Of a DNA stretch of 64,000 bases, positions 8,777 to 17,489 are shown one piece after another. Position 1 is the stretch's first letter; every line of letters begins with the position of its first letter. The stretch comes from Bradyrhizobium australiense (GTDB taxonomy: Bacteria > Pseudomonadota > Alphaproteobacteria > Rhizobiales > Xanthobacteraceae), in assembly GCF_013114825.1 (NCBI RefSeq), contig NZ_JAAVLX010000002.1:62001-126000 (forward strand), given 5' to 3'. The notes beneath the pieces are model-generated. The model had not been told where the DNA came from, did no database searches, and saw nothing but the letters and a program-made list of their open reading frames with translations. The position numbers were made by a program, and so were the translations under genes.

Positions 8777-8899
8777 CGTGCCCCGGACGCGACGCAGCGC
8801 GAAGTGATGCGTCGCTGAGCCGGGCCTCATCGGTGTGCTGGGATGCATGGTCCCCCCTCCGCGGAGCAGCGCTGCGCGCTGCACCGCGTCCGGGACACA
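8777..8899. repeat. Palindromic repeat, CCCGGACGCG family
   Basis: The left arm GTGCCCCGGACGCG and the right arm CCGCGTCCGGGACAC form imperfect ends of a roughly 120-bp palindromic unit. The same type occurs at 11403-11566. Such units fill the 3' spaces between genes here. Confidence 0.65.
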
Positions 8900-8902
8900 T
8901 CC

Positions 8903-9670
8903 TCAACTGATCGTAGCACCACCATCGATCACGATGGTCTGGCCAGTCATGAAGTCACCGGCCTTCGATCCCATCAGCACCGCGGCGCCCGCGATCTCGT
9001 CGGGCACGCCGATGCGCAAGAGCGGCGAGCGCGCGGTGGAAGCCTTCAGCGTCTCTGGATTATCCCACAGCGCTTTCGCGAAATCGGTCTTGATCAGACC
9101 GGGCGCGATGCAGTTCACGCGAATATTGTGCTTGCCGTATTCGCAGGCCAGATTGCGCGCGAGTTGCATGTCGGCCGCCTTCGAGATCGCGTAGGCGCCG
9201 AGCACGGTCGAACCCTTCAGGCCGCCGATCGAGGAGACGATGATGATCGAGCCGTCCTTGCGCTCGATCATCTGCGGCACCACCATGTTGATCAGCCAGT
9301 TGTTGGCGACGATGTTGTTGTCCAGGATCTTGCGGAACTGGTCATCGGAAATGCCGGCGAGCGGACCGTAATAGGGATTGGACGCGGCGTTGCAAACCAG
9401 CACGTCGATCTTGCCGAAGGCACGGTTGGATTCATCGACGAGATTTTGCAGGTTTTCCTTGTTCGAGATGTTCGCGGCGATCGCAACCGCCGTCCCCTTG
9501 CCGAACTTGTCGTTAATCTCCTTGGCGACCTGATCGCAAACATCCTGCTTGCGCGAGGAGATCACGACCTTGGCGCCATGCTCGGCCATGCGCTCGGCGA
9601 TGGCGCGGCCGATGCCACGCGTGGAGCCGGTGATGACGGCGACTTTCCCGGTCATATCGAACAAGCTCAT
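8903..9670 (-). CDS. SDR family oxidoreductase
   Basis: A 255-residue classical short-chain dehydrogenase/reductase. The cofactor loop TGSTRGIG is at residues 14-21, NAA near 95, the catalytic Ser in VSSIGG, and YAISK near 160 provides Tyr and Lys. The C terminus ends MTGQTIVIDGGATIS as in 3-oxoacyl reductase-like and DHRS4-like enzymes. NADP(H)-dependent reduction of a carbonyl is expected, substrate unknown. It may belong with the neighbouring acyl-CoA genes, but no operon link is visible. Confidence 0.9.
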   Translation of the reverse strand: MSLFDMTGKVAVITGSTRGIGRAIAERMAEHGAKVVISSRKQDVCDQVAKEINDKFGKGTAVAIAANISNKENLQNLVDESNRAFGKIDVLVCNAASNPYYGPLAGISDDQFRKILDNNIVANNWLINMVVPQMIERKDGSIIIVSSIGGLKGSTVLGAYAISKAADMQLARNLACEYGKHNIRVNCIAPGLIKTDFAKALWDNPETLKASTARSPLLRIGVPDEIAGAAVLMGSKAGDFMTGQTIVIDGGATIS

Positions 9671-9757
9671 GTCTCTCTCCCGATGTTGATCCAGCGCGAT
9701 GCCGGTTTCGTCTTCAATTCGAACTAAGCAGCGTTTGCAGCTTTCGACAACCGAGCA

Positions 9758-10468
9758 TCATGCGAGCTTGGTCGACGGCGGCTCGATCTCCGGTCCAGCC
9801 GGCTGATGCATCGCATTGTGCGAAGCATCCGCCATCCAAGGCTGCTGGTTGACCATCGGCAGCCGCCAGCCGGTGTGGCCCTCGCTAGCGAGATGATCGA
9901 GCCGCGTCACCGAACAATTGTCGATATCGAAGACCAGGCCCTTTTCGGGCTGGCCGCCGAGCGCAAGGCCGACCGCGGCCCTGATCGTGCCGCCATGCGC
10001 CACGACGATCACGTCCCTGCCCGCCTGTTCGAGATTGATGCGCTCGATGGCGGAGCAGACGCGATTGTAGAGGTCCAGAAAACTCTCGCCGCCGGGCGCG
10101 GCCTCATCGATGGCGCCGAACCAATGGCTGCCGATCGGCCGGCTCGCGAGGAATGCGGCACGATTCATGCCCTGCCACTCGCCAAGATGCTGCTCGGCGA
10201 ACGCGTTCACGTGCGGCATCTCCATCGGCTTGGGAAAACCGGCTTCCCAGATCGCATGCGCGGTCTGATGCGTGCGCTTCAGATTGCTTGCATACCAGAC
10301 CGCGTTGCGCGGCAGGATTTTTCCGACCGCCTCGAATACAACGCGATCGCTGCAGTCGCAGCCCAGATCCTTCTGGCCGTAAATGCAACCGCCGTCCTCG
10401 CGAACCGGCGCGTGGCGTACCCACCACCATCGCGTCGTAACCAGTCGCGATTTGTCTGCATTGGACAT
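9758..10468 (-). CDS. Histidine phosphatase family protein
   Basis: A 236-residue phosphoglycerate-mutase-like phosphatase. VRHAPV near residues 17-22 carries the phospho-accepting His (RHG motif, here RHA), and VVAHGGTIRAAVG near 150 carries the second catalytic His. A TTG lies two codons upstream at 10474, but the ATG at 10468 has a GAAGGG site at proper spacing. Similarity in layout to CobC-like phosphatases is noted, but no cobalamin genes are near, so the substrate is unknown. Confidence 0.88.
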   Translation of the reverse strand: MSNADKSRLVTTRWWWVRHAPVREDGGCIYGQKDLGCDCSDRVVFEAVGKILPRNAVWYASNLKRTHQTAHAIWEAGFPKPMEMPHVNAFAEQHLGEWQGMNRAAFLASRPIGSHWFGAIDEAAPGGESFLDLYNRVCSAIERINLEQAGRDVIVVAHGGTIRAAVGLALGGQPEKGLVFDIDNCSVTRLDHLASEGHTGWRLPMVNQQPWMADASHNAMHQPAGPEIEPPSTKLA

Positions 10469-10608
10469 CGCCAAAACCCTTCAATACTGTTCGTTGTCGC
10501 TGTACGTCAGAGCACGCATTGTCTCAAGTGACTCTGACGTTTGAAATCTTGTTTGAATTCCGCAAGGCGGCAGACGCCAGCGCGCATAACACGGTAAGGG
10601 AGAATCTC

Positions 10609-11394
10609 ATGGGCCGCCTCGAAGGCAAATCCGTCGTCATCACAGGTGCCGGAAGCGGCATCGGGCGTGCAGCATCGGTGCTGTTCTCCAGGGAAGGCGC
10701 GAAGCTCGTCATCGTCGACCGCGCTGAGGGCGTGAAGGAAACCGCCAAGCTCGTCAGCGATGGCGGCGGCGCGGTCGAGGCTGTCATGGCGGATGCCGGT
10801 TCGGAAGCCGACGTGAAGGCGTTCATCGACAAGGCGGTTGCGAAATACGGCAGGCTCGATGCGATCTGGGCCAATGCCGGCGTTAGCGGCGGGCTGGTGC
10901 CGCTGGCCGAGCAGACCGTCGAACACTGGCAGGAAGTTTTGCGCATCAATCTGATCGGGCCGTTCCTCGCGATCAAGCATTCGATGCCGCACATGATCCG
11001 GCAGCAGTCCGGCTCGATCGTCTGCACCGCGTCTGTCGCGGGTCTGAAGGCCGGCGCCAGCGGTCATCCCTATGGCGCGAGCAAGGCCGGCGTCATCAGC
11101 CTGGTGCAGACCACCGCCTACTCGCTTTCCGGTACCGGCGTGCGCATCAACGCGATCTGCCCGGGCCTGATCGAGACCGGCATGACCAAGCCGGTATTCG
11201 ACCGCGCCAAGGAGCGCGGCACCCAGGACAAGATCGGCCAGCTCAATCCCTTGAAGCGCGCCGGCCAGCCGCACGAACTCGCGGCGATGGGATTGTTCCT
11301 TGCGAGCGATGACGCCTCCTACGTCAATGGCCAGGCCATCCCGGTCGATGGCGGCCTCACGGCGTCGATGCCGTATACCGGCAAGCCGATCTAG
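10609..11394 (+). CDS. SDR family oxidoreductase
   Basis: A 261-residue classical SDR with TGAGSGIG at about residues 12-19, NAGVSGG near 86, a Ser in CTASVAG and YGASKAG supplying Tyr and Lys. The end ASYVNGQAIPVDGGLTA is typical of the family. The start at 10609 follows AAGGGAG; the frame extends 30 codons upstream without SDR features. It diverges from the phosphatase gene. It is only distantly similar to the SDR at 8.9 kb. Confidence 0.9.
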   Translation: MGRLEGKSVVITGAGSGIGRAASVLFSREGAKLVIVDRAEGVKETAKLVSDGGGAVEAVMADAGSEADVKAFIDKAVAKYGRLDAIWANAGVSGGLVPLAEQTVEHWQEVLRINLIGPFLAIKHSMPHMIRQQSGSIVCTASVAGLKAGASGHPYGASKAGVISLVQTTAYSLSGTGVRINAICPGLIETGMTKPVFDRAKERGTQDKIGQLNPLKRAGQPHELAAMGLFLASDDASYVNGQAIPVDGGLTASMPYTGKPI

Positions 11395-11402
11395 CGATGA
11401 CC

Positions 11403-11566
11403 TCGTGTCCCGGACGCGCCACAAGCGCGTTCACGCGCGTCTTCGACGCGCTATGGCGGTGCGCCGCAGAGCCGGGGCCCATTACTTCCGCGGCGTCTGA
11501 CAGGTATGGGTCCCGGCGCTGCGGCGCGTCACTGCCTGCCGCACCGCGTCCGGGACGCGAGACTGA
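11403..11566. repeat. Palindromic repeat, CCCGGACGCG family
   Basis: The arms GTGTCCCGGACGCG and CCGCGTCCGGGACGCG bracket about 160 bp, with internal GGGGCCC and GGGTCCC segments. It is the same family as 8777-8899 and lies between converging genes. Confidence 0.65.
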
Positions 11567-11611
11567 TGTTCTACGCTGCGGTCGCAAGCAGGTCCTTTTG
11601 CCGGTTAACGC

Positions 11612-12523
11612 TCACAACCCATCCGGCGGCAGGCCGGATGATTCTGCCGCCAGCGTGCGGTGGCGGATGCGTTCGCGGTAGAAGGCATAGAGGCCGGACA
11701 GCACGATGATCGAAGCGCCCAGCACCATCATTGCATCGGGTACGTCGCCGAACACGAGATAACCGAGCAGCATCGCCCATAGCAGTGCGGAATAGCGGAA
11801 CGGCGCCACCGCCGAGATGTCACCCGAGCGCAGCGCGGAGATGATGCATTGATAGCCGATCAGCAGCAGTACCGCGGCCAGCGCCTGCAGGCCAAGCGCA
11901 TTAGTGGACGGCGGCGTCCAGCCGCCGAGCGGAACGAGGATGACGCCACCGGCCGCCGTCACCGTGACAGTCGTCAGCAAGGTGATGAACAGCGACGGGA
12001 TTTTTGCGGGTATGCGCCGGGTGGCGAGGTCGCGTAGCGCACAGAAGGCGACCGACACCAGCGCGAACAGCGCGAACTGGTTGAAGCCCGCCAGGCCCGG
12101 CCGCACGATGATGAGCACGCCGATAAAGCCTGCGACGATCGCCGACCACCGCCGCCATCCGACCGGCTCGCCAAATATTACGGCGGCGCCGAGCGTGATG
12201 GCCAGTGGCAGCGCCTGGAAGATCGCCGAGGTGTTGGCGAGCGGCAGATGCACGAGCGCCGCCATGAACGAGATCGTGCCGCCGATCTCCCCGAGCACCC
12301 TGAGCGCCACCGGTTTGATCATTAACGTGCGTAACGGGCGTAGCGCGTCCTGATGGTACGCGAACGCCGCGACCAGCACGATCGCAAACAGCCCGCGCAC
12401 CAGCATCACCTGGCCGAAGTTCATTTCTGACGATACCGCCTTGGTGACGGAGTCGTTCATGGTGAACGCCGCCATGGATACCGCCATGAGCAGGCTGCCG
12501 CGGATATTCGGTGAGAGTGCCAA
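11612..12523 (-). CDS. EamA/DMT family transporter
   Basis: A 303-residue inner-membrane protein with about ten hydrophobic spans arranged as two EamA repeats (for example around residues 10-130 and 145-280). This is the drug/metabolite transporter layout, usually exporting small metabolites. The N-terminal motif SMAAFTMNDSVTK is typical. The frame opens with TTG at 12523; the first ATG is 36 bp further in, but the residues before it (NIRGSLLMAV) belong to span one, so the TTG start is favoured. Substrate unknown. Confidence 0.87.
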   Translation of the reverse strand: MALSPNIRGSLLMAVSMAAFTMNDSVTKAVSSEMNFGQVMLVRGLFAIVLVAAFAYHQDALRPLRTLMIKPVALRVLGEIGGTISFMAALVHLPLANTSAIFQALPLAITLGAAVIFGEPVGWRRWSAIVAGFIGVLIIVRPGLAGFNQFALFALVSVAFCALRDLATRRIPAKIPSLFITLLTTVTVTAAGGVILVPLGGWTPPSTNALGLQALAAVLLLIGYQCIISALRSGDISAVAPFRYSALLWAMLLGYLVFGDVPDAMMVLGASIIVLSGLYAFYRERIRHRTLAAESSGLPPDGL

Positions 12524-12541
12524 GTCGGTTAGTCGCGCAGA

Positions 12542-13600
12542 TTAGGTCGCGCCGGCCTTCTGAGCGTATTCCCAGGAAGACTTCGACAGCGGCACCGTGC
12601 GCGCCGCCGACTCCAGCGCCTTGGCGTTCGCAGCGGTGCCGTCGCGGATCCGTCCGGCGATACCCTGCGTGATGCCGGCGAGGCGGAACATATTGTAGGC
12701 GAAGTACCAGTTGAGATCGGGCACTTCCATGCCGGTGACGTTGCAGTAAATCTGCGCCGCCTCTTCCACGCTCGGAATGTTCAGCGCCTTGAGATCGGCG
12801 TTGGCCAGACCCGGCATGGTCCACTGCATCAACAGATAGGTGAAGTCGGCCATGGGATCGCCGAGCGTGGACAACTCCCAATCCAGCACCGCCTGCACCC
12901 GCGGTTCCGTCGCGTGGAAAATCATGTTGTCGAGGCGGTAATCGCCGTGGACGATCGAGACGCGCTTCTGCTCAGGCACGGTGCGCGGCAGCCATTCGGC
13001 CACCTTCTCGAATTCCGGAATATGTTGTGTCTCGGAGGCCCGGTATTGTTTGGTCCAGCGATCGATCTGGCGCGCGAAATAATTGCCGGGCTTGCCGAAA
13101 TCGCCGAGGCCAATCTGCTCCGGGTTGAAGACATGGAGCTTCGCCAGCGTCTCGATCTTGCTGGTGAAGATCTTGCGCCTGTTGTCAGGCGTCTGGCTCG
13201 GCAGCGTCGGGTCCCAGAACACCCGGCCGTCTTCCATCGACATGATGTAGAAGGCGGCGCCGATCACGGCATCATCGGTGCACAGCGCGTAGGCTTTTGC
13301 CACCGGAAAGCCCTGCTTGCCGAGGGCCGCGATGACGCGGAACTCGCGATCGACCGCATGCGCTGACGGCAGCAGTTTGCCGAACGGTTTTCGGCGCATC
13401 ACGTAGGATCGGGCCGGCGTTTCGAGCTTGTAGGTCGGATTCGATTGGCCGCCCTTGAACTGCAGGACTTTCAACGGTCCCTGATAGCCTTCGACATGCT
13501 CGCGCATCCACGCGTCGAGGTTCGCCTCGTCGATACGATGGCGCTCCTCGACTTCCTTGGTGCCCGAGAACTCTTCGTCTTTCCTGACGCCGTCCGCCAC
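12542..13600 (-). CDS. Phosphotransferase family protein (ACAD10/11-type APH domain)
   Basis: A 352-residue aminoglycoside-phosphotransferase-fold kinase. VHGDYRLDNMIFH carries the catalytic Asp and Asn, and VLDWELSTLGDPMAD the metal-binding Asp. This subgroup resembles the kinase domain of mammalian ACAD10/ACAD11 and bacterial LvaA, which phosphorylate 4-hydroxyacyl-CoAs. The GTG start at 13600 has a strong AGGGGAG site. The acyl-CoA dehydrogenase upstream on the same strand (210 bp away) supports a split ACAD11-like pair. The exact substrate is inference. Confidence 0.88.
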   Translation of the reverse strand: MADGVRKDEEFSGTKEVEERHRIDEANLDAWMREHVEGYQGPLKVLQFKGGQSNPTYKLETPARSYVMRRKPFGKLLPSAHAVDREFRVIAALGKQGFPVAKAYALCTDDAVIGAAFYIMSMEDGRVFWDPTLPSQTPDNRRKIFTSKIETLAKLHVFNPEQIGLGDFGKPGNYFARQIDRWTKQYRASETQHIPEFEKVAEWLPRTVPEQKRVSIVHGDYRLDNMIFHATEPRVQAVLDWELSTLGDPMADFTYLLMQWTMPGLANADLKALNIPSVEEAAQIYCNVTGMEVPDLNWYFAYNMFRLAGITQGIAGRIRDGTAANAKALESAARTVPLSKSSWEYAQKAGAT

Positions 13601-13629
13601 GATGACGCTCCCCTAAGTTTCTTGTCCGT

Positions 13630-13776
13630 CGTTCCGGGATGGTCCGACCCTTCTCCGCTTGCTGCGCAAGCTTCGCACGGCTTAAGTCCGCCGAAGCGCC
13701 TGAGCGCGAAGGCGGAAGGACCAGACCCGGAACGTCGAGATTCCGGGTTCGCGCTTCGCGCGCCCCGGAATGACGC
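13630..13776. repeat. Palindromic repeats, CCGGAAT family
   Basis: Two units abut here: one beginning CGTTCCGGGATGG and ending CCCGGAACG, the other ATTCCGGGTTCGCG facing CGCGCCCCGGAAT. Related units lie at 15237-15333 and 18108-18150. They separate the phosphotransferase from the dehydrogenase gene. Confidence 0.65.
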
Positions 13777-13810
13777 TTGAGAGAGCGCTGCGTTCGCTCC
13801 CCCTTACTAG

Positions 13811-15043
13811 TTAGTGCGTAGCGTTTGCATACTTCCGAAGTTCAAGTCTGGCAATGGCGCGGTTATGCACCTCGTCCGGACCGTCCGCCAGCCGCAGCGT
13901 GCGCACGTGCGCGTAGTCCACTGCCAGCCCGGCGTCATCGGAGACGCCGCCGCCGCCGAACGCCTGGATCGCATTGTCGATAATCTTCAGCGCCATGTTC
14001 GGCGCTGCCACCTTGATCATGGCGATCTCGAGCTGCGCGGTCTTGTTGCCGACCTTGTCCATCATGTCGGCAGCCTTGAGGCAGAGCAAGCGGTTCATCT
14101 CGATATCGATGCGGGCTTCGGCGATGCGCTGCTCCCAGACCGAATGCTCGATGATCTTCTTGCCGAACGCCGTGCGCGACGACAGCCGCCGCACCATCTT
14201 CTCCAGCGCCTCCTCGGCCTTGCCGATGGTGCGCATGCAGTGATGGATGCGGCCGGGACCCAGACGCCCCTGCGCGATCTCAAAGCCCCTGCCCTCGCCG
14301 AGCAGGATATTCTCCTTGGGAACGCGCACGTTCTCGAGCAGCACCTGGGCGTGGCCATGCGGCGCATCGTCGAAGCCGAACACCGGCAGCATTTTTTCCA
14401 CCTTGATGCCGGGGGTGTCGAGCGGAACGATGATCTGCGACTGCTGCTGGTGACGCGCCGCGTTCGGGTCGGTCTTGCCCATCAGGATCGCCACCTTGCA
14501 GCGGGGATCGCCGACGCCGGATGACCACCATTTACGGCCGTTGATGACGTAATGATTGCCATCCTTCTCGATACGGGTTTCGATGTTGGTGGCGTCCGAG
14601 GATGCAACCGCAGGCTCGGTCATCAGGAAGGCGGAGCGGATTTCACCGTCCATCAGCGGGCGCAGCCATTTGCGCTTCTGCTCCTTGGTGGCATAGCGCA
14701 TAAACACTTCCATGTTGCCGGTATCGGGTGCGGAGCAGTTGAACACTTCCGAAGCCCAACTGATGCGGCCCATCTCCTCGGAGAGCGGCGCGTATTCCAG
14801 ATTGGTCAATCCCGCGCCACGGAATTCATCGTCCTCGTGCGACGACGGCGGCATGAACATGTTCCAGAGGCCTTCAGCGCGCGCCTTCTTCTTCAGATCC
14901 TCCAGGATCGGAATCACCTTCCAGCGCTCGCCCGCCGCGTCCTGCTGCTTGTAGATCGGCACCGCGGGACGCACATGCGTGTTCATGAACGCGCGGACGC
15001 GGTTCAGCCATTCCATTTGCTTCTCTGACATGTCGAAATTCAT
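13811..15043 (-). CDS. Acyl-CoA dehydrogenase family protein (ACAD11-like)
   Basis: A 410-residue flavoprotein of the acyl-CoA dehydrogenase fold. [14 protein letters not shown] is the FAD/substrate loop, the central part carries GRKWWSSG, and the C-terminal helix bundle has [12 protein letters not shown], the usual IxxGGxG element. The start at 15043 precedes the typical N-terminal helix and has GAGGAGCG upstream; the frame runs 41 codons further without homology. With the phosphotransferase downstream it forms a likely 4-hydroxyacyl-CoA catabolic pair. A TetR gene diverges from it and probably regulates it. Confidence 0.92.
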   Translation of the reverse strand: MNFDMSEKQMEWLNRVRAFMNTHVRPAVPIYKQQDAAGERWKVIPILEDLKKKARAEGLWNMFMPPSSHEDDEFRGAGLTNLEYAPLSEEMGRISWASEVFNCSAPDTGNMEVFMRYATKEQKRKWLRPLMDGEIRSAFLMTEPAVASSDATNIETRIEKDGNHYVINGRKWWSSGVGDPRCKVAILMGKTDPNAARHQQQSQIIVPLDTPGIKVEKMLPVFGFDDAPHGHAQVLLENVRVPKENILLGEGRGFEIAQGRLGPGRIHHCMRTIGKAEEALEKMVRRLSSRTAFGKKIIEHSVWEQRIAEARIDIEMNRLLCLKAADMMDKVGNKTAQLEIAMIKVAAPNMALKIIDNAIQAFGGGGVSDDAGLAVDYAHVRTLRLADGPDEVHNRAIARLELRKYANATH

Positions 15044-15172
15044 GGGACGCTCCTCGGCTCTCAGCTTCTGAAATCGTTTGGCCGCACTGTCTGCCCGCCG
15101 CTGATGGCCCGCAAGGCATATTGTGAACCTGACAGTCCGGGTGGCTGATATGCGACACGTTCGCAAACGTTA

Positions 15173-15219
15173 TTGACATTTTCAGCCCTTCAAACGATAG
15201 TTTCATACAACTGTTTGAA
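15173..15219 (+). promoter_or_regulatory. tetR promoter with overlapping operator
   Basis: TTGACA (15173-15178), 17 bases, GATAGT forms a sigma-70 promoter towards the TetR gene. The inverted repeat TTCAAAC (15189-15195) and GTTTGAA (15213-15219) overlaps its -10, so binding there would block it. The same site lies upstream of the divergent acyl-CoA dehydrogenase. Confidence 0.5.
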
Positions 15220-15236
15220 TTGCAACTCCCTGCGTG

Positions 15237-15333
15237 GTCGTCATTCCGGGGCGACGCGGGGGCGTCGAACCCGGAATCCAGAAGTGTGCACGAGTTACGG
15301 GTTCGCGACTTCGCCGCGCCCCGGAATGACGGG
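15237..15333. repeat. Palindromic repeat, CCGGAAT family
   Basis: GTCATTCCGGGGCG at the left faces CGCCCCGGAATGAC at the right. Internal segments AACCCGGAATCC and TTACGGGTTCGCG complete a roughly 97-bp unit lying between the operator and the TetR start. Confidence 0.7.
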
Positions 15334-15347
15334 AAGAGGATAAGGGC

Positions 15348-16022
15348 ATGTCGAGCGATCGGACCCGGTCTGCCATCCTTGCCGCCGCGGAAAAGCTTTA
15401 CGCCGATCGCGGGTTCGGCGACGTGACGCTGCGCGACATTGTGGCGGAAGCGAACGTCAACCTCGCCGCGGTGAATTATCATTTCGGTTCCAAGGACGAA
15501 TTGATCGCGGAGCTATTCGTGACCCGCAGCCTCGCCACCAACCGCGAGCGGCTCAACGAGTTGAAATTTGCGGAGGAAAAAGGCGGCGGCCGCGCGCCGA
15601 TCGACGCCATCTTGCACGCGCTGGTGGGCCCTACCCTGCGCGGCTGCCTCGGCCCCGACCGCGAAGGCTCGACCGCGGCACGCTTCATGATCCGCGCATC
15701 CATTGAATCGGTGCCGCCGATCCGCCGCATCAAGAACCGCGAGGTCGATCATTTGCGCAAATTCATCGCCGCGATGCGCCGCTCGCTGCCCGGCCGCGAC
15801 GACGCCGAGCTCTATTGGGGACTGCATTTCGCGCTGGCGATGTCGCATCACACCATCCGGGAAAAAGAGCGGCTGACCAGATTGTCGGAAGGGCAATGCG
15901 ACCTCAACGACGTCGGTGCCATCGTCGACCGCGTCGTTTCGGTCTCGGTGATGGCGCTGACCGGCGACGAGACGCCGGCGAAAAAGACTCCGGGCAAGTT
16001 GGTGGCGCGGGAAGCGCGATGA
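15348..16022 (+). CDS. TetR/AcrR family transcriptional regulator
   Basis: A 224-residue one-component regulator. The N-terminal helix-turn-helix spans residues 5-50, with ADRGFGDVTLRDIVAEANVN followed by YHFGSKDELIAEL. The C-terminal ligand domain is larger and includes PPIRRIKNREVDHL. Its own promoter overlaps an inverted repeat, suggesting autorepression. It diverges from the acyl-CoA dehydrogenase, so an acyl-CoA or hydroxy acid is a reasonable guess for the inducer. Confidence 0.92.
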   Translation: MSSDRTRSAILAAAEKLYADRGFGDVTLRDIVAEANVNLAAVNYHFGSKDELIAELFVTRSLATNRERLNELKFAEEKGGGRAPIDAILHALVGPTLRGCLGPDREGSTAARFMIRASIESVPPIRRIKNREVDHLRKFIAAMRRSLPGRDDAELYWGLHFALAMSHHTIREKERLTRLSEGQCDLNDVGAIVDRVVSVSVMALTGDETPAKKTPGKLVAREAR

Positions 16023-16058
16023 GAAGGCAGATACATGGTCGGGCTCGACTCTCTCTCC

Positions 16059-16140
16059 ACGTCATTGCGAGCGAAGCGAAGCAAATCCATAGTCCCGCGT
16101 GGGGATAGATGGATTGCTTCGCTGCGCTCGCAATGACGAC
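16059..16140. repeat. Palindromic repeat, CTCGCAATGACG family
   Basis: The arms CATTGCGAGCGAAGCGAAGC and GCTTCGCTGCGCTCGCAATG form a long hairpin of about 80 bp. A second copy, partly diverged, is at 57868-57952. Confidence 0.75.
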
Positions 16141-16165
16141 AAGTGCCGAAGCGCCATAAGCTGTC

Positions 16166-16264
16166 GTCCCCCGCGAAAGCGGGGATCCAGTACACCGCGG
16201 CTTATCGGGTTCAATCACTCTCTTCTCTGGAATACTGGATCGTCCGCCTTCGCGGGTGATGACG
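16166..16264. repeat. Palindromic repeat, CCCGCGAAAGCGGG family
   Basis: CCCCGCGAAAGCGGGGATCC at the left and GGATCGTCCGCCTTCGCGGG at the right bracket about 95 bp with inner CAGTA/TACTG pairs. It abuts the preceding repeat and the long repeat that follows. Confidence 0.6.
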
Positions 16265-16269
16265 ACTGA

Positions 16270-16600
16270 ATATGCCTTTGATCTCGCGACGCATTGCGCC
16301 CGAGGTTTGCTATCAACTCCCGCCCTCCGATTCAGAGGGCGCAGGGAAGACCGGGTGCTGGCTGCACCCGCAAAGTGCGCAAAAGAACACGCACACGAGC
16401 ATACAGGTACAGCGGGAGCATCCCGGCCTTCCCTGCGCAGTGGCTTTACGGCTTACTTCGAGCTCTCCCCGGTGAACGGCTCTTTTGCCACCGTCGCTCC
16501 GCGAGCTAACCCGCGAAACTTAGCGCCAGCACCGCGACGCCAGGACCACACGACTTCGCCGTACGCGTCAGGCGCCACCGTCTTGCGCGCCACCCCGCGC
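16270..16600. repeat. Long interspersed repeat of Bradyrhizobium type
   Basis: This roughly 330-bp stretch contains CGCATTGCGCCCGAGGTTTG, a GAGGGCGCAGGGAAGACCGG segment, GAGCATACAGGTACAGCGGG, CTTCCCTGCGCAGTGGC and CAGGACCACACGACTTCGCC. I recall near-identical text recurring in Bradyrhizobium and Rhodopseudomonas genomes, often misannotated as a protein. It stays open in the plus strand and so fuses to the remnant that follows. What it does is unknown. Confidence 0.55.
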
Positions 16601-16605
16601 GAGGC

Positions 16606-16936
16606 ATCCTGGCAGCCTTTGGGCGTGACGCCGATGCACCCGGAACATCCGTGCGCGCATTGCATCGTCGCCAGCGCCATTTCGACGGTGCTGCAGCATG
16701 TGGTGGGCAACGAAGTCGGCGAGATCACGCTGACGAGCCCGACGGCTGCCGGCGTTACACGCAAGTGGACGCGGCTGCAGGACTATAGTGACGAAGTTTC
16801 CAGCTCGCGCATCTATGCGGGTTTTCACTATCGCTTCTCCGCCGAAGCCGGCAAGGAAATGGGAAAGAAGATTGGTGACCTGACGGTTGCGACGCAGATG
16901 CTGGGCGCCGTGGCCGATGCCCAGCAAAAACGTTGA
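16606..16936 (+). pseudogene. Vanadium haloperoxidase/PAP2-type C-terminal remnant
   Basis: The readable part, WQPLGVTPMHPEHPCAHCI followed by EITLTSPTAAGVTRKWTR and IYAGFHYRFSAEAGKEMG, corresponds to the last third of vanadium-dependent haloperoxidase-like acid phosphatases. That part includes the HPEHPCAHC block and the GFHYR block carrying active-site His residues. The first two thirds are absent and the sequence before it is the long repeat. A single 226-codon frame runs through both, but it is a chimera without a plausible start. It ends just before a hairpin. Confidence 0.65.
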
Positions 16937-16956
16937 CCGGCGGAACGACAATCGAA

Positions 16957-16978
16957 AGGCCGCCACCTCAGGCGGCCT
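16957..16978 (+). terminator. Hairpin after the haloperoxidase remnant
   Basis: An 8-bp perfect stem AGGCCGCC/AGGCGGCCT-type with a 6-base loop directly follows the remnant's stop. No T-run follows, so intrinsic termination is uncertain. Confidence 0.4.
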
Positions 16979-17152
16979 CCGAGCATCCCCCGTCTGCTTG
17001 TGCGCGGATAAACCAAATGCCGGCAGCGCCGAAACGTTGATCGAGCCGTCGGGAACGCACAGGTCGGCAATCTCGTTGTAGGATCAGGCCTTGCGGGCGT
17101 TTTGACGCCAATCGACGTCTCGCCGGGATAAGGATCGCATGATGGAGCTCTA

Positions 17153-17479
17153 ATGCCGACACGATCGACGATCGCGCGCATCTGGCGCGGCCGGACACGG
17201 CCTGACATTGCAGACAAATATGAAGCCTATCTGAAGGCGGAAGGGATCCCGCCCCTGGAGAAGACGGCGCTGGGCGTGCAGCTATTTCGGGAAGATCGTG
17301 AACAGGAGAGCTGGTTCACGACGATTTCCTACTGGCCAGACCTCGACGCGATGACGGCTTTCACCAAGGGCGAGCCGACCAAGGTTCACCATCTCGCGCG
17401 GGATCCGGAATTCCTGATCGAGCTGCCGGAGTTCATTCAGATCCACCGGATTCTGGTCGACCGCCAGGGCCTGCGCTGA
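17153..17479 (+). CDS. Antibiotic-biosynthesis-monooxygenase-like small protein
   Basis: A 108-residue protein with the size and pattern of dimeric alpha/beta-barrel (ABM/YgiN-like) proteins. It opens IARIWRGRTRPDIADKYEAY, and a central QESWFTTISYWPDLDAMTAF resembles the conserved strand-helix of that fold. It has a GGAG site 9 bases before the ATG. It converges with RidA. The ABM assignment rests on pattern only, and catalysis is not implied. Confidence 0.6.
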   Translation: MPTRSTIARIWRGRTRPDIADKYEAYLKAEGIPPLEKTALGVQLFREDREQESWFTTISYWPDLDAMTAFTKGEPTKVHHLARDPEFLIELPEFIQIHRILVDRQGLR

Positions 17480-17489
17480 ATTGAACGCG

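Noticed and set aside
7212..8906. 564-codon minus-strand frame spanning tRNA-Trp and the serine hydrolase
   Set aside because: It crosses a tRNA and opposes a clear beta-lactamase-family gene; its composition is that of an antisense shadow.
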